From positions 124,001 through 188,000 of the forward strand of contig NZ_JBHJHQ010000004.1 in NCBI RefSeq assembly GCF_042219825.1: a stretch of 64,000 nucleotides of DNA, read 5' to 3'. The notes beneath the pieces are model-generated. The model saw only the letters and a list, made by a program, of their open reading frames with translations, searched no databases and was not told the origin of the DNA. Within the stretch, counting starts at the first letter, position 1. Each line of letters begins with the position of its first letter. This document shows, in pieces, positions 55,004 through 62,554 of the stretch. This DNA comes from JBHJHP01 sp042219825 (lineage in GTDB: Bacteria > Bacteroidota > Bacteroidia > Bacteroidales > UBA5342). The position numbers and the translations under genes are program-made.

Positions 55004-55567
55004 TTAAGGGATATTTTTAAATTCATCGAATATCAGATTCTCAATAAGTTCATATTTCTTTTCTACTTTATCCTCTTTGTCAGGGAAATTGGTTCTAAAC
55101 TGAAATTGATTGTTTCTGTTATTTACTTTTATTTCCACAACGTATAAAGAAAAAGGCTGATGATCAAAAGTGTAACCAAACGAGTCTTGTGATGTATAAT
55201 CAATAAGTTTTAATGAATCAACGATTTCAAAGAAACTTTCAAAGCCGCTTTTGGGCGTTATCTGTTTCTCTGTAAATATTTTTTCTGTTTTGTGCTTTAT
55301 AAGTCCTTTTTTAACTTTGAAGCCAAACTCAGTATAATTAGCATGGTTCCCATGCGTGAGATCTGACGAAACAGTAATGACCTTATCAATAGATGTCCCG
55401 TTATTAAACCAGACTCTGAATACTTTTTTTGAATCATTCGTTTCTATCGGGAAAAGCCTTTCACTCGCATATGATATATTTCTAAATGGCATTACAACTT
55501 CATTACTTGTTGAACAACTAACAATTAAAACCATACAAATTAGAACTATAAAATTCGGTAGCTTCAT
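55004..55567 (-). CDS. Small lipoprotein of unknown function
   Basis: 187 residues. Lipoprotein signal MVLIVSCSTSNE. The mature part is beta-rich and unrecognised (YASERLFPIETNDSKKVF, DKVITVSSDLTHGNHANYTE, FEIVDSLKLIDYTSQDSFGY, YVVEIKVNNRNNQFQF). It stands between palindromic spacers S3 and S4 and has no operon partner, as expected for a single-gene cassette. Confidence 0.65.
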   Translation of the reverse strand: MKLPNFIVLICMVLIVSCSTSNEVVMPFRNISYASERLFPIETNDSKKVFRVWFNNGTSIDKVITVSSDLTHGNHANYTEFGFKVKKGLIKHKTEKIFTEKQITPKSGFESFFEIVDSLKLIDYTSQDSFGYTFDHQPFSLYVVEIKVNNRNNQFQFRTNFPDKEDKVEKKYELIENLIFDEFKNIP

Positions 55568-55594
55568 CTATTGTAAATTTAATTTTTAAAATTG

Positions 55595-55661
55595 GTGCTA
55601 ACATTTTATGGTATGGTGTCGTCCCGATGTACATCGGGATGTACTATATCATGTGTTGTAC
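55595..55661 (-). repeat. Best attC-like site, S4 (67 bp)
   Basis: On the minus strand it starts GTACAAC, 9 bases after the previous stop, and ends GTTAGCAC, close to the RYYYAAC...GTTRRRY frame of integron attC sites. Between them the arms pair almost end to end: TGATATAGT-AC-ATCCCGATG against CATCGGGACGACACCATACCA, with G-T wobbles and bulges, and the tip CCCGATG-TA-CATCGGG is perfect. Size and asymmetry fit an attC recombination site. Confidence 0.55.
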
Positions 55662-55669
55662 GCTGGCTA

Positions 55670-56617
55670 TTATTCAATGTTTATCATTTCTTTTGTCAAA
55701 TCATCGAAAGGTATTAATGCAAGTTTCTGTTTACTACTGCCAGACATCATACCTTTTTGAGTCGTTTCTAAAATCCCGTTATATTTTAACCAACGTCCTT
55801 TATTTATAGAAAATTCAGCAATCCCAGTAAAACTCATTGATAGTGAAGTCTCAATCTTTCCATTAGTCATTGGATTTTTCATGTATCCACTTGCTGATTC
55901 TGAAATGTCATATTTAATGACAGCAATTGTATCGTTTTTATCCTTAAGTATATCTATCAATTCGACATTATTTGTCCTGTCAGCTGATCTGCAAGCAAAA
56001 GATTGGTCAAATTGTAGATAGCTAACATTTAAGCTCCAGGTATCACCAATTTTTACAGGTCTGTCTGGTAATTCAAAATACATCGCTATTAAATTTTTCT
56101 GTGCTCCTTTTAAATAGAAACTTTCAATCTTTCCACTTTCATTAATTTCTCCTCTTAGAACAATTCCTTTCATCATGCTTGCAGGATTGAAATTTTTAGG
56201 GTCGATTGGTTTGTTGTCTTTGTCATTGAAATCTTCAGTGAACATTTTTGTCTCAATATTGCCTCTATCATTCCACTGCATTGTCGTAATGAATGAAGTC
56301 TTTTCGAATTCCTTTTTTAATCCATCGAATATTTTTTTAAACTCTTCTTTCGGCATATTTTTGTCGTCTCCGAAGTCAATTTCAAGATCAGAACTCTCAA
56401 CTTGCTCCATTGCGGTCTTATAACCGATTGTTTCATCAGGTTTAAGTTTCCATTTTAGAGAAATCGCATCAGAATCAGAAATAGATTCCCGATTTTGTTT
56501 TGAGTCCTCTTGATATTTTTTAATCTGTTCTTGGGTGTTAGTTTTACTCTTTTGTTCATTCGATGAACAGCTTAATGTAAAAAGAGCAACTGTAATAATC
56601 ATTATGTGTTTTTTCAT
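55670..56617 (-). CDS. DUF6263-like lipoprotein
   Basis: 315 residues. Lipoprotein signal VALFTLSCSSNE followed by a polar linker rich in K, Q and S. The mature domain begins ISLKWKLKPDETIGYKTAMEQ and contains DRPVKIGDTWSLNVSYLQFD and INKGRWLKYNGILETTQ, a pattern shared by DUF6263 periplasmic proteins of Bacteroidota as I recall them. Function unknown. It lies between spacers S4 and S5, on the same strand as the rest of the array. Confidence 0.65.
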   Translation of the reverse strand: MKKHIMIITVALFTLSCSSNEQKSKTNTQEQIKKYQEDSKQNRESISDSDAISLKWKLKPDETIGYKTAMEQVESSDLEIDFGDDKNMPKEEFKKIFDGLKKEFEKTSFITTMQWNDRGNIETKMFTEDFNDKDNKPIDPKNFNPASMMKGIVLRGEINESGKIESFYLKGAQKNLIAMYFELPDRPVKIGDTWSLNVSYLQFDQSFACRSADRTNNVELIDILKDKNDTIAVIKYDISESASGYMKNPMTNGKIETSLSMSFTGIAEFSINKGRWLKYNGILETTQKGMMSGSSKQKLALIPFDDLTKEMINIE

Positions 56618-56658
56618 ATGAAGTATGTTTGTTTAGCGGATAGCTGTGAGAAATCGTT

Positions 56659-56677
56659 GCGCACTTCGAAGTACTGC
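56659..56677 (-). repeat. Hairpin in spacer S5 after the rhomboid gene
   Basis: GCGCACTTCGAAGTACTGC folds into a near-perfect stem. The spacer also has minus-strand ACATAAC and plus-strand GATTAAATG (56701..56709), recalling S1, but no closing GTT box is found, so the site is incomplete. Confidence 0.35.
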
Positions 56678-56746
56678 CGTATAAAGCCGTTGCTGTCGTT
56701 GATTAAATGTTATGTTGTTCAAATTTACCACAATCCGAGCAATGTT

Positions 56747-58309
56747 TTATGACCGCCTTTTGGCAGCCGTACCTTTTACTTTATTTTCGATCATTATTAT
56801 CGGATAAAAAATCAGTCCAATAATAAATCCACTTAAAAGTCCTCCAATATGAGCGGCATTATCAATTCCTTCTGCTAGTCCAAACAATAGATTAAGCCCT
56901 ACAAAAATCAACGAAATAATAAAAAATAAACCTCCAACATCGTCAGGAATTGATTTTGTTAGATATAACGATAAAAATGCGCCATAAAGTCCAAAGATTG
57001 CACCCGAAGCACCTATACTTAAAGTCGTATCATGCCAGTACAAACTTGTCAAACTTGCTAAAACTCCGGTTACTACAAATAATATTAGATATTTTATATG
57101 TCCTAAAAACGGCTCAAGGATAACTGAAACAAAAACTAATCCTGAAATATTAAATATCAAATGCATTATATTTCCGTGAAGAAATACACATGTAAAAAGT
57201 CTCCACCACTCTCCATCCTCAGTTAGTGGAGTATAATTAGCCCCATATTTTATTAAATCGGCTCCTTTAAATGATATGAATCCAGATCCTCCAGATACCA
57301 ATATTAAATACATAAGAACCATACCGTAAAGAATAAGAGGCGTAATTACATAACCGGATTTAAAGGATATATAACCAAGAAAATCTTTCCAATCCTGTTG
57401 AGCTTCTTTATCAGGTTTTCCAGCTTTTACTCTGTTAAGTACCCGTACATCGTAACCTGGTATGCTAATCATAATCAGCCAAACGATGCAACTGATAAGA
57501 GAAGAACCGAAGATCCAAAACAAGCTATTACCACTTCTCGCAGAATAAGGCTCGCTTACTCCAACAAGAATAACATCTGTAGGCTTAAATTTTTTTGTCG
57601 TTATTATGGCGTTACTAAAACCATCAAATTCCTTAGAATTGCCTAACCTCTCGAAATATGTAAACTTAGAGAAGTCTCTATTATTGAAATCATTCTGGCT
57701 TTCTGATGCAAATTTTTTGAATTCTATATCCTTTTGCCCTTTGCTTAGGTTATTACTGATTTTATTTCTGTATTCATGCCCTAACCAACCAAGCGGGGTA
57801 TTTGAATCAACCTCATTTATTGATTCAAAAATCGGCATTGCTACGTAAATCATCATATTTAAATCACTACCGTATTTTTTAGGAATTACTTCATAATCCC
57901 GGTATATACCAATAGTATTCTTATCGATGTAATAGTTTTCAAAAGCGTAATACTTCGTTTTATCAAAGTTGTTAATCTCATTTATAGAAGTCAGTTCGGT
58001 TAATTTTCCAGTTGATGTTTGAATATAATTTTGTGCAATTAATATTGGTGCTGTAATGCCCACCCAAATAAGCATTGTGCAGAATTCAATCCAGTCTCCT
58101 AACTCAAGGATTTTTAATTTTTGTCTGATATAAAACCAGGCAGCTAACCCCGCTAAAGTAATAGGTATTCCAAATTCAAGGAGCATTTTTTTTAATGAAA
58201 AAAGTTGTAGCTCAATAAAAAGCAGCCAATGCAAAAAGGTGTATCCGCTGACTAATATTATCATTGTCAGGATAGCGGGTTTGTATATTATCAGTAGTTT
58301 ATCTTTCAT
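56747..58309 (-). CDS. Rhomboid-family intramembrane serine protease with large insertion
   Basis: 520 residues. Two N-terminal membrane helices (12-33, 40-58) and a third near 75-92 are followed by a soluble domain of about 170 residues (ENYYIDKNTIGIYRDYEVIP ... FERLGNSKEFDGFSN), then another helix. The C-terminal rhomboid core contains HGNIMHLIFN, GASGAIFGLYGAF with the catalytic Ser in helix 4, and NAAHIGGLLSGF with the catalytic His in helix 6. It would cleave membrane-spanning segments. The soluble insertion is unusual for a rhomboid and may select substrates. It is co-oriented with the rest of the cassette-like array. Confidence 0.85.
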   Translation of the reverse strand: MKDKLLIIYKPAILTMIILVSGYTFLHWLLFIELQLFSLKKMLLEFGIPITLAGLAAWFYIRQKLKILELGDWIEFCTMLIWVGITAPILIAQNYIQTSTGKLTELTSINEINNFDKTKYYAFENYYIDKNTIGIYRDYEVIPKKYGSDLNMMIYVAMPIFESINEVDSNTPLGWLGHEYRNKISNNLSKGQKDIEFKKFASESQNDFNNRDFSKFTYFERLGNSKEFDGFSNAIITTKKFKPTDVILVGVSEPYSARSGNSLFWIFGSSLISCIVWLIMISIPGYDVRVLNRVKAGKPDKEAQQDWKDFLGYISFKSGYVITPLILYGMVLMYLILVSGGSGFISFKGADLIKYGANYTPLTEDGEWWRLFTCVFLHGNIMHLIFNISGLVFVSVILEPFLGHIKYLILFVVTGVLASLTSLYWHDTTLSIGASGAIFGLYGAFLSLYLTKSIPDDVGGLFFIISLIFVGLNLLFGLAEGIDNAAHIGGLLSGFIIGLIFYPIIMIENKVKGTAAKRRS

Positions 58310-58349
58310 CTAATTGTTTATTTCTTGCTCTGTCACTTTTTATGGATGG

Positions 58350-58657
58350 CTGCCAACTGGTATATATACCAATAGTTATACTGTTTTTATGCATCATTCA
58401 AGGCGATAAAGCCCATTTCTAATTTGCTATATTTTTGTTGAATGTAATGTTCATTTTGCATAACAGGTTTTATCCGACTGTATCCAGGAGATACAGGTTC
58501 TTTTCACTTTGGTGAGACTAAAATACATAAAAAAAGCGATACAACAGACAAAAGGGAAGGGGCAAAACTTAAACATACAGGAACGGCAAATGTGTTTGAA
58601 GGTGTGGTTGGATTTTCAAATGGCACGCAATATTCCTACTATGACCGTTTGTTGTCA
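58350..58657 (-). repeat. Long repeat C1 downstream of ParDE
   Basis: About 308 bp. Closely related to C2 (60172-60434) and C3 (61195-61430): all share AGATACAGGTTCTTTTCA or a variant, TACAACAGACAAAAGGGAAG and, in C1 and C2, TTGGATTTTCAAATGGCAC. On the minus strand it opens TGACAAC, shortly after the toxin gene, and closes GTTGGCAG. The ends may be attC-like boxes of a long site. Confidence 0.6.
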
Positions 58658-58695
58658 ATAGTACTTTTTTCATTAATGATTTTAATATCAGATAA

Positions 58696-58983
58696 TTAAA
58701 TAATATTATTTAAATCCTGCATTCCAACAATTGCCATGATCTCAACAATATTATCATTTACTCTGAAATATATACTATCGGAACCACAAGCACATCTTCG
58801 ATATCCTTTTTTTATATAATCTACAGATTCAAATGCAAAAGGTTTTTGGGCAATAATTTCAAAATATTCAAAGAATGATTCAAAGTATAAATCTGCTTGT
58901 GTAATGCCAAATTTTCTTACTCCGTAATGGTGAATACGTATCAAATCTTCTTTAGCTACGTTACTTAGTCTGTATTTAGCCAT
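58696..58983 (-). CDS. parE: Type II toxin, RelE/ParE family
   Basis: 95 residues. KYRLSNVAKEDLIRIHHYGVRKFG is the usual two-helix start, and the core ends YRRCACGSDSIYFRVNDNIVEIMAIVG, matching the ParE beta-sheet (g.R.......y.I.Yr....i.I..I). Its start overlaps the ParD stop by 8 bp, the standard antitoxin-then-toxin order. ParE proteins inhibit gyrase; RelE-like relatives cut mRNA. The choice between these is not certain from sequence. Confidence 0.85.
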   Translation of the reverse strand: MAKYRLSNVAKEDLIRIHHYGVRKFGITQADLYFESFFEYFEIIAQKPFAFESVDYIKKGYRRCACGSDSIYFRVNDNIVEIMAIVGMQDLNNII

Positions 58984-59215
58984 TAAGTAACGACTTTGAT
59001 TGTTTTAAGATTTGTTCTTTCGTATCATCCGTAAAACCACTTCTTTCAGATCTTTCAAGTTTTGCTCTAATCCAATCTATATGAGCTTGCTGTTTCCTGG
59101 CCTGTCTGATCAAGTCGTTAACAAGTTCACTTTTACTCGAATATTCTTCGCTTTCTACTTGTGTTTTTAACCACTCATCGTTGGGTTTTGAAAATGATAT
59201 ACTTTGTCTTGGCAT
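58976..59215 (-). CDS. parD: ParD-like ribbon-helix-helix antitoxin
   Basis: 79 residues. The N-terminal strand SISFSKPNDEWLK and helices EEYSSKSELVNDLIRQARKQQ make the RHH DNA-binding dimer; the C-terminal tail (AKLERSERSGFTDDTKEQIL) matches the ParD segment that wraps the toxin. It neutralises the overlapping downstream toxin and should autorepress the operon. Confidence 0.85.
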   Translation of the reverse strand: MPRQSISFSKPNDEWLKTQVESEEYSSKSELVNDLIRQARKQQAHIDWIRAKLERSERSGFTDDTKEQILKQSKSLLNG

Positions 59216-59300
59216 AATTTTTTATTTTGTGATGTAAATTTACACCAAATTTGAATCACTTGCAACTTTCTCAGTATTATTGGCTGTTGCATAAAGTGCT

Positions 59301-60145
59301 TTATTCCAATCTATCATTTTTTCTAAAATTCCTAATCATTTTTAGAGTCATGTTTTTATCAATGAAACCGAATATTTTTGTCAGGTAATAATAAATCTTA
59401 AATGATGTTGGAAATATTATCAATGATTTATTTTTCTTTACTCCATATAAAATTATTTGAGAAGCATATTCTGGAGAAATACCTTTTTCAATAAAGTCAA
59501 TTGGTCGTTGTTTTCCTTGTTGATTTGTATTAATAAGCTCCATGTTTTTCCCAATCATTGTTTTTATTGTACCAGGACAAACAGTCGTTACTTTTATATT
59601 AAAATCTAAAGCTTCTAATCTTAAAGCTTCGAAAATGAAACAGCTCCATGTTTTGAAACAGAATATGGAGTACTTACTGCTGTATATTCTAAAAGTCCTG
59701 ATATTGATGTTATATTGACAATATGTCCTTGTTTTACTTTACTCATTAACTTGAATGCTTCTGTTGCACAGGATATTAATCCAAATAAATTTACATCAAT
59801 TACTTTTTTCCAATGATTTATATTTAAGTCTCTAATTTCTCCTCCTATCGTAATACCTGCATTATTAAACATGTAGTCAATACGTCCGAATTCTTTGCTA
59901 ACATTGGTAATTACATCTCTTATTTGTTTAGTATTTGTTACATCTAATTGAATAGCCCGGGAATTATTATCCTGAGTTTTAGAATGTATTATTTCTATAG
60001 TATTTTCTGCTAATCTTAAATCTTTATCTGTACATATCACTATAGCATCACATGTTGCAAGATTTAAACAGATAGCTTGTCCTAGCCCAGAACCACCACC
60101 TGTAACAACAACAATCTTGTCTTTATAGAAATCTGTAAATTTCAT
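59301..60145 (-). pseudogene. Short-chain dehydrogenase/reductase broken by a frameshift
   Basis: The 5' frame (60145 to 59621) encodes VVTGGGSGLGQAI, NNAGITIGGE, NITSISG and the catalytic Y-S-V-S-K of a classical SDR, then stops at SKL. One base is missing after TCATTTTC: the other frame continues EALRLEALDFNIKVTTVCPG then TIKTMIGKN and runs to 59301, the expected SDR C-terminus. Joined, the protein would be about 281 residues. Unless this is a sequencing error, the enzyme lacks its substrate-side C-terminus. It lies between the ParDE and HigBA modules. Confidence 0.85.
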
Positions 60146-60171
60146 AGGATGTAGTATGTTTTAGTATTTTA

Positions 60172-60434
60172 CGCTAACAAGTATATATACAAATAGTTAT
60201 GCTGTTCTGTTTTTATGGGTTGTTCTGATCATTTCGCAAGACAGTTTATATCAGAGCGTATCAATATGATACAGGTTCTTTTCAGTTTGGTGAAACTAAA
60301 ATACATAAAAAGATGATACAACAGACAAAAGGGAAGGAGCAAAACTTAAAAATGCCGGAACGGCAAATGTGCCGGAACGTATGGTTGGATTTTCAAATGG
60401 CACACAACTTTTCCACTATGACCGTATGTTGCAT
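60172..60434 (-). repeat. Long repeat C2 downstream of HigBA
   Basis: 263 bp. On the minus strand it begins at ATGCAAC, 14 bp after the higA stop, and ends GTTAGCG, a near match to GTTRRRY. The sequence next to the end, TATATATAC, is shared with C1. Its middle differs from C1 and C3 near 60220-60260, so the copies have diverged or recombined. The rest of the 60146-60447 gap holds nothing else. Confidence 0.6.
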
Positions 60435-60447
60435 GCAGTTGTTTCTT

Positions 60448-60777
60448 TTAGGCAATTTCAAGGTGAGAATCTGAATCGAAATCAATCGTCATTTTAACTT
60501 TAGCTTTTAATGCTTCAAAAACTCTTAAAACAGTTGAGAATCTAACATCTTTGGTATTGTTCTCAATTTTGGAAATCTGAGCTTTTTGAACTCCAATTAA
60601 ATGACCAAGTTGTTCCTGAGTAAGATTTTGTTCTTTCCTGGCTTTTTTAATCATATCCCCAAGAATATCTAATTTCAATTCAAATTCAAATTTTTCTCTG
60701 TTTTCAGTTCCTCTTTTACCGATATAATCATCAGTCAATTCTTCAAGAGAATATGTTTTAATTTTCTGTTGTTTCAT
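60448..60777 (-). CDS. higA: HigA-like XRE-family antitoxin
   Basis: 109 residues. The helix-turn-helix is in MIKKARKEQNLTQEQLGHLI then GVQKAQISKIENNTKDVRFS, the classic XRE/HTH_3 layout. An N-terminal extension (YSLEELTDDYIGKRGTENREKF) is typical of HigA antitoxins with Gp49-like toxins. It lies 12 bp after the toxin gene, so the order is toxin first, as in higBA operons. It should bind the palindrome upstream of higB. Confidence 0.85.
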   Translation of the reverse strand: MKQQKIKTYSLEELTDDYIGKRGTENREKFEFELKLDILGDMIKKARKEQNLTQEQLGHLIGVQKAQISKIENNTKDVRFSTVLRVFEALKAKVKMTIDFDSDSHLEIA

Positions 60778-60789
60778 GATAAATTTCTT

Positions 60790-61119
60790 TTAATCGTTAA
60801 AATAATCATTTTTAAGTTTCTCAGCTTTTTCAATCTCTTTTTTGGGAGTTTTCTGAGTTTTTTTGATAAATCCATTGGTTGCAATGACTAAAGTATTTTG
60901 ATTATCTCTCTTATCCCAAAATGCAAGAAGTCTGATTTGTTTATTTTTAAACCTCGTTCTGAACTCCCAAATTTCACCATCCAGTTTTTTAAACAATTCA
61001 GGATCGTTAGTTGCTTTAGATTTCCAAATATTGAAAAGAATTTTTTCCCTTGTCTTTGAGTCTAATTTATCTAAAAATTCTTTGGCATTAATTAGAAATA
61101 TTACATCGTATTTGTTCAT
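60790..61119 (-). CDS. higB: HigB-like toxin (Gp49/RelE superfamily)
   Basis: 109 residues. NAKEFLDKLDSKTREKILFNI, FKKLDGEIWEFRTRFKNKQIRLLAFWDK and LVIATNGFIKKTQKTPKKEI then EKAE are characteristic of the phage-derived Gp49-like HigB group, ribosome-dependent mRNA interferases. It starts the operon and is followed by its antitoxin. Confidence 0.87.
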   Translation of the reverse strand: MNKYDVIFLINAKEFLDKLDSKTREKILFNIWKSKATNDPELFKKLDGEIWEFRTRFKNKQIRLLAFWDKRDNQNTLVIATNGFIKKTQKTPKKEIEKAEKLKNDYFND

Positions 61120-61133
61120 TCATGATTATTTAA

Positions 61134-61164
61134 CAAAAATACAAATAATTTCCTTATTGGGAAA
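61134..61164 (-). promoter_or_regulatory. higBA promoter and candidate HigA operator
   Basis: On the minus strand TATTTTTG (61141..61134) matches TAnnTTTG, 15 bp before the ATG. Just upstream is the inverted repeat TTTCC-CAATAA-GGAAA (61164..61149), placed to block RNA polymerase and fit autorepression by HigA. Confidence 0.5.
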
Positions 61165-61194
61165 CATTATTGAAGGCTAAATTCGTCATTCCAC

Positions 61195-61430
61195 AATAAC
61201 CTACATCTATCATATATACTGACAGTCATGCCGTTTTAAGAGTCATTTGAGGCGATAAAGCCGATTTCTAAGTTGCTTTATTTTTGTTGAATGTAATGTT
61301 CATTTTGCATAACAGGTTATATCCGACTGTATCCAGGAGATACAGGTTCTTTTCACTTTGGTGAGACTAAAATACATAAAAAGATGATACAACAGACAAA
61401 AGGGAAGGGGCAAAACTTAAACATACAGGA
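61195..61430. repeat. Long repeat C3 upstream of HigBA
   Basis: 236 bp, close to C1 over most of its length (for example TGAATGTAATGTTCATTTTG and GTATCCAGGAGATACAGG). It stops abruptly after ACATACAGGA at 61430, where C1 and C2 continue for another 60-70 bp, so it is truncated. It would mark the right boundary of the co-oriented array. Confidence 0.6.
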
Positions 61431-61526
61431 TCAGGTTATTCGGATTTAGGTTATAAGTGTTTTTGATGCGTGGTTTTACGATGAATCATCCAATGTATTA
61501 GCATGCATGTAAAAAATGGCCCTGCA

Positions 61527-61664
61527 TTGAATTAACATATCAAAACTTTAGTACATTTGTACCAATGATTTACCTCAATTTACATATCATCCAAAATAAT
61601 GCAAGCGGCAAAGGTCTCTTTGAATGCCGTATGTATTATAATCTCTGATAACGTTCCCATACGG
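61527..61664 (+). promoter_or_regulatory. Promoter and structured leader of the glycyl-radical enzyme operon
   Basis: TTG (61527..61529), 22 bp and TACATTTG (61552..61559) resemble a Bacteroidota promoter with a slightly long spacer. In the leader, CCGTATG (61627..61633) and CATACGG (61658..61664) form a 7-bp hairpin around a 24-nt loop, which could be an operator or an attenuation structure. Nothing else was seen in 61431-61751. Confidence 0.4.
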
Positions 61665-61751
61665 AACATTTCCTCTTTTCGTTTTCTATAATAATTCATA
61701 ATTCTATCATTATCCGAAGCTTTAGCGCAGGATTACTAATTCGTAATTAAA

Positions 61752-62549
61752 TTGTCAGGTATTATTTATGATATAAAGCGTTTCGCCGTTCATGACGGAC
61801 CCGGAATCCGCACTACCGTCTTTTTTAAAGGATGTCCGCTCCGCTGTGCATGGTGCCATAACCCCGAAAGCATTGATCCGAGACCTTTGGTGTCAGACAA
61901 GAAAATTATTGTGGACGGATGTGTGATGAATGAAACGGAGGAAACCGGCCGGACCTGGACAACAGAAGAGGTGATGCGTGTTCTGGAACGTGAAGCGGTA
62001 TTTATGGAGGAATCGGGTGGAGGTGTCACATTCTCCGGAGGAGAACCCCTGCAGCAGACCGGTTTTCTGGAAGACCTGCTGATTCACAGCAAGAAAGAGG
62101 GCTATCATACGGTTGTGGATACATCGGGACAGACAGCCTGGTCGAATTTTGAACGGATTTTGCCCATGACCGACCTGTTTCTGTTCGATCTGAAACATGT
62201 TGATTCGGCAAAGCATGAGGCATTTACAGGAATTCCCAACAGGCTGATATTAAAAAACCTGGAAAGCCTGGCTACGAACGAAAAAAGAATCAGGATCCGG
62301 GTACCGGTCATTCCGGGATTTAACTTTTCTGCAGAGGAGCAGGAAAGGATCGCATCGCATATTAAAAGGTTGAACGGCAGTGTGGAACAGGTGGATTTAC
62401 TGCCTTTTCACGCCATTGCAGCGCATAAATACAAACGATTTGGTATCGGGAACCGCATGGAAGGGATCAAATCGTTATACGAAGAAGATTTGACCGACAT
62501 CGTCGGGATATACACAAAAGCAGGAATTTTAACCACTATTGGAGGATAG
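61752..62549 (+). CDS. Glycyl-radical enzyme activating protein (radical SAM)
   Basis: 265 residues from a TTG start; no in-frame ATG precedes the conserved IYDIKRFAVHDGPGIRTTVF. The radical-SAM motif is C28-PLR-C32-AW-C35 (CxxxCxxC), followed by GGGVTFSGGEPLQQ and DLFLFDLKH. The extra ferredoxin-type Cys clusters found in many activases of this family are absent, so it is the short PflA-like form. It abstracts hydrogen from the partner's glycine to make the radical. A good Shine-Dalgarno (GGAGG) for the enzyme gene lies in its last codons; the two are plainly one operon. Confidence 0.9.
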   Translation: MSGIIYDIKRFAVHDGPGIRTTVFFKGCPLRCAWCHNPESIDPRPLVSDKKIIVDGCVMNETEETGRTWTTEEVMRVLEREAVFMEESGGGVTFSGGEPLQQTGFLEDLLIHSKKEGYHTVVDTSGQTAWSNFERILPMTDLFLFDLKHVDSAKHEAFTGIPNRLILKNLESLATNEKRIRIRVPVIPGFNFSAEEQERIASHIKRLNGSVEQVDLLPFHAIAAHKYKRFGIGNRMEGIKSLYEEDLTDIVGIYTKAGILTTIGG

Positions 62550-62554
62550 GCAAA

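Noticed and set aside
56618..56746. Spacer after the rhomboid gene as a complete attC site
   Set aside because: A hairpin and an opening ATAAC word are present, but no closing GTT box was found on the minus strand.
49690..61430. CRISPR array
   Set aside because: The repeats are few, unequal in length, palindromic over long stretches and separated by full genes; there are no regular spacers or cas genes.
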